Assembly: GCA_022822245.1 (NCBI GenBank)
Contig: JAJECB010000209.1
Coordinates: 1-6,389, forward strand
DNA: 6,389 nucleotides
Direction of reading: 5' to 3'
DNA from: Gammaproteobacteria bacterium
GTDB taxonomy: Bacteria > Pseudomonadota > Gammaproteobacteria > HK1
Shown here piece by piece: positions 5,032 to 6,389 of the stretch; positions within the stretch are counted from its first letter, which is position 1; each line of letters opens with the position of its first letter. Below the pieces are notes generated by a model. It was not told where the DNA came from. It did not search any database and saw nothing but the letters and a program-made list of their open reading frames with translations. A program made the position numbers and the translations under genes.

Positions 5032-6389
5032 CTAAGCCCGGAGGCGCTCGTTCCCCGGGTCGAAGGGCGACTCCGGGATCACCGTGGCCCGCCGACGCTC
5101 GCCGAGGATCTCGATCTCGACCTCCGTCCCCTCGGCCGCGAGGTCCGGCCGCACCATCGCGAGGGCGAGGCTCTTGGCCGTGCGCCAGCCGTAGTTTCCG
5201 CTCGTCGCGCGTCCGACGAGCTCGCCGCCGGCATAGATGGGCTCGGAGCCGCGGGCGTCGGCGTCGCCGACCGCGTGCACCTCCAGGGTCACGAAGGCGT
5301 ACGAGAAGCCCCGTTGCTGCCATTCGACGAGAGCATCGCGGCCGAGGAACGCGCCCTTGTTGAGATGCACGAAGCGGTGGAGGCCCGATTCGAGGGCCGC
5401 GTACTCGATGGAGAGCTCCCGGGGGATGAGCCGGTAGGACTTCTCGAGGCGAAGGGAGTCCATCGCCCGGATCCCGAACGGGCGGAGGTCGTGGTCGGCC
5501 CCCGCCTCCATCAGCCGGTCGAACAGGTGGTTCTGCATCTCGATGGGGTGATGGAGCTCCCAGCCGAGCTCGCCCACGAAGTTGAGGCGAAGGGCGCGGG
5601 CATGGGCGGCCCCGACGTCGATGGTCCGCCCGGTGAGCCAGGGGAAGTCCGCGTCGGCGAGGGAGGCGTCGGTGAGACCCTCCAGCAGCTCGCGCGACCG
5701 GGGGCCCGCGATCACGAACACCCCGTAGCGGGTCGTGGCGGGCTCGAAGCGCACGCTGCCGTCGGAGGGGAGGAGCTTTGCCAACGTGTCGAAATCGTGA
5801 CGCTCGAAGGCTCCCGCCGACACGAGGTAGAAGTGCTCGGGCGCCTCGCGGTACACCGTGAACTCCGAGCGCACCCCGCCGTTCTCGGATAGAAGGTGGC
5901 AGAGCCCGACGCGGCCGACCCGGGCGGGGATACGGTTCGCAAAGAGCCCGTCGAGCCACGCCTCCGCCCCCGGTCCCGACACCTCGCACTTCGCGAAGGC
6001 GCTCATGTCGAGGAGCCCGACCCGCTCGTGGACGTGGCGGCACTCGGCCCCCACGTGCTCGAACCAGTTGGTGCGCCGGAAGCTCCACACATCCCGGGGC
6101 TCCACCCCCTCGGGGGCGAACCAGTTGGGCCGCTCCCAGCCGTAAATCTGGCCGAAGACGGCCCCGAGGGACTTCATGCGCATGTAGCAGGGCGCCTGCT
6201 TGAGGGGTCGGGCGGCGGGGCGCTCCTCGTCCGGGTAGTGGATGGTGAAGACGTTGGCGTAGGCCTCCTCGTTTTTCTCCTTGAGGTACCCGCGCGTCGC
6301 GTAGGGGCCGAAGCGGCGCGGGTCGACACCCATCATGTCGATGGACGGCTCTCCCTCGACGATCCACTCCGCGATCTGCCAGCCGGCCC
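5032..6389 (-). CDS. dimethylglycine/sarcosine dehydrogenase-like FAD oxidoreductase, C-terminal half with GcvT domains (5' end off window)
   Basis: C-terminal 451 residues of a large flavoenzyme of the dimethylglycine/sarcosine dehydrogenase family (full length usually about 800-860 aa). These oxidise N-methyl amines with FAD and hand the C1 unit to tetrahydrofolate bound in a GcvT-like module. The N-terminal FAD domain lies beyond base 6389. The frame is open to the edge and begins AGWQIAEWIVEGEPSIDMMGVDPRRFG, the normal end of the FAD domain, so the Met codons at 6336 and 6333 are internal. Visible residues about 18-90 are the FAO_M linker. About 90-330 are GCV_T, with RVGLLDMSAF (122-131), NFVGELGWELHHP (269-281) and FGIRAMDSLRLEKSYR (304-319). 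About 345-440 are GCV_T_C, including ATSGNYGWR. Glu175 sits where T-proteins have their folate-site Asp. The gene is upstream of the RidA gene on the same strand, probably cotranscribed. The methylated substrate cannot be read from this part. Confidence 0.9.
   Translation of the reverse strand, partial: AGWQIAEWIVEGEPSIDMMGVDPRRFGPYATRGYLKEKNEEAYANVFTIHYPDEERPAARPLKQAPCYMRMKSLGAVFGQIYGWERPNWFAPEGVEPRDVWSFRRTNWFEHVGAECRHVHERVGLLDMSAFAKCEVSGPGAEAWLDGLFANRIPARVGRVGLCHLLSENGGVRSEFTVYREAPEHFYLVSAGAFERHDFDTLAKLLPSDGSVRFEPATTRYGVFVIAGPRSRELLEGLTDASLADADFPWLTGRTIDVGAAHARALRLNFVGELGWELHHPIEMQNHLFDRLMEAGADHDLRPFGIRAMDSLRLEKSYRLIPRELSIEYAALESGLHRFVHLNKGAFLGRDALVEWQQRGFSYAFVTLEVHAVGDADARGSEPIYAGGELVGRATSGNYGWRTAKSLALAMVRPDLAAEGTEVEIEILGERRRATVIPESPFDPGNERLRA

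Noticed and set aside
3809..5035. 408-codon plus-strand frame
   Set aside because: High-GC shadow over the RpiR, RidA and spacer regions; Arg/Pro-rich with no domain or ribosome-binding site.
4889..6367. Upstream extension of the RidA frame to a 621-codon reading frame
   Set aside because: It runs out of frame through the oxidase gene and is Arg/Pro/Gly-rich without recognisable domains. RidA homology and a strong AAGGAGG site begin at the ATG at 4888.
1..6389. CRISPR arrays, insertion sequences, integrases, rRNA or known riboswitches
   Set aside because: No regularly spaced direct repeats, transposase or recombinase motifs, or recognisable riboswitch cores were seen on either strand, and the genes between the spacers are ordinary. 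A glycine riboswitch was considered because of the GcvT domain, but the 5' end of that gene is outside the window.

Overview
The window is high-GC proteobacterial chromosome with seven protein genes (two of them cut by the window edges) and one tRNA. A di-iron Coq7 ubiquinone hydroxylase with the [14 protein letters not shown] signature, L13 and S9 sequences close to the E. coli proteins, and a CCA-encoding tRNA-Gln together suggest a high-GC gammaproteobacterium. This is a judgement from sequence resemblance; no search was run.

Left half, core genome (1-1703). coq7 (minus, C-terminus cut at base 1) diverges from the ribosomal operon rplM-rpsI (plus). A good sigma70-type promoter for rplM starts at the coq7 start codon, and the short rplM leader carries a perfect 7-bp hairpin. 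tRNA-Gln(CUG) follows rpsI after only 19 bases. Bases 1704-2053 hold no credible gene but contain two clear inverted repeats.

Right half, catabolic/accessory genes (2054-6389). An Ldh2-family NAD(P)-dependent 2-hydroxyacid dehydrogenase (minus) diverges from a MurR/RpiR-family regulator (plus). Their 382-bp spacer carries an 18-bp near-perfect palindrome, a likely operator. The regulator converges on a minus-strand pair: the C-terminal half of a dimethylglycine/sarcosine dehydrogenase-like oxidase with a folate-binding GcvT module (5' end off the window), then a RutC-like RidA enamine/imine deaminase. The 143-bp spacer between these two holds overlapping GC hairpins built from three CCGGCCGG palindromes.

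Working model: the oxidase demethylates an N-methylated amine or amino acid and passes the C1 unit to tetrahydrofolate. RidA would clear reactive imine/enamine products, the Ldh2 enzyme would handle a 2-oxo/2-hydroxy acid or cyclic imine, and the RpiR protein would control at least the dehydrogenase. The families are clear; the shared pathway and substrate are inference. Nothing here looks like a wholly new defence or mobile system. The best leads are the operator palindrome, the atypical effector domain of the regulator, the oxidase-RidA pairing with its structured spacer, and the rplM leader.
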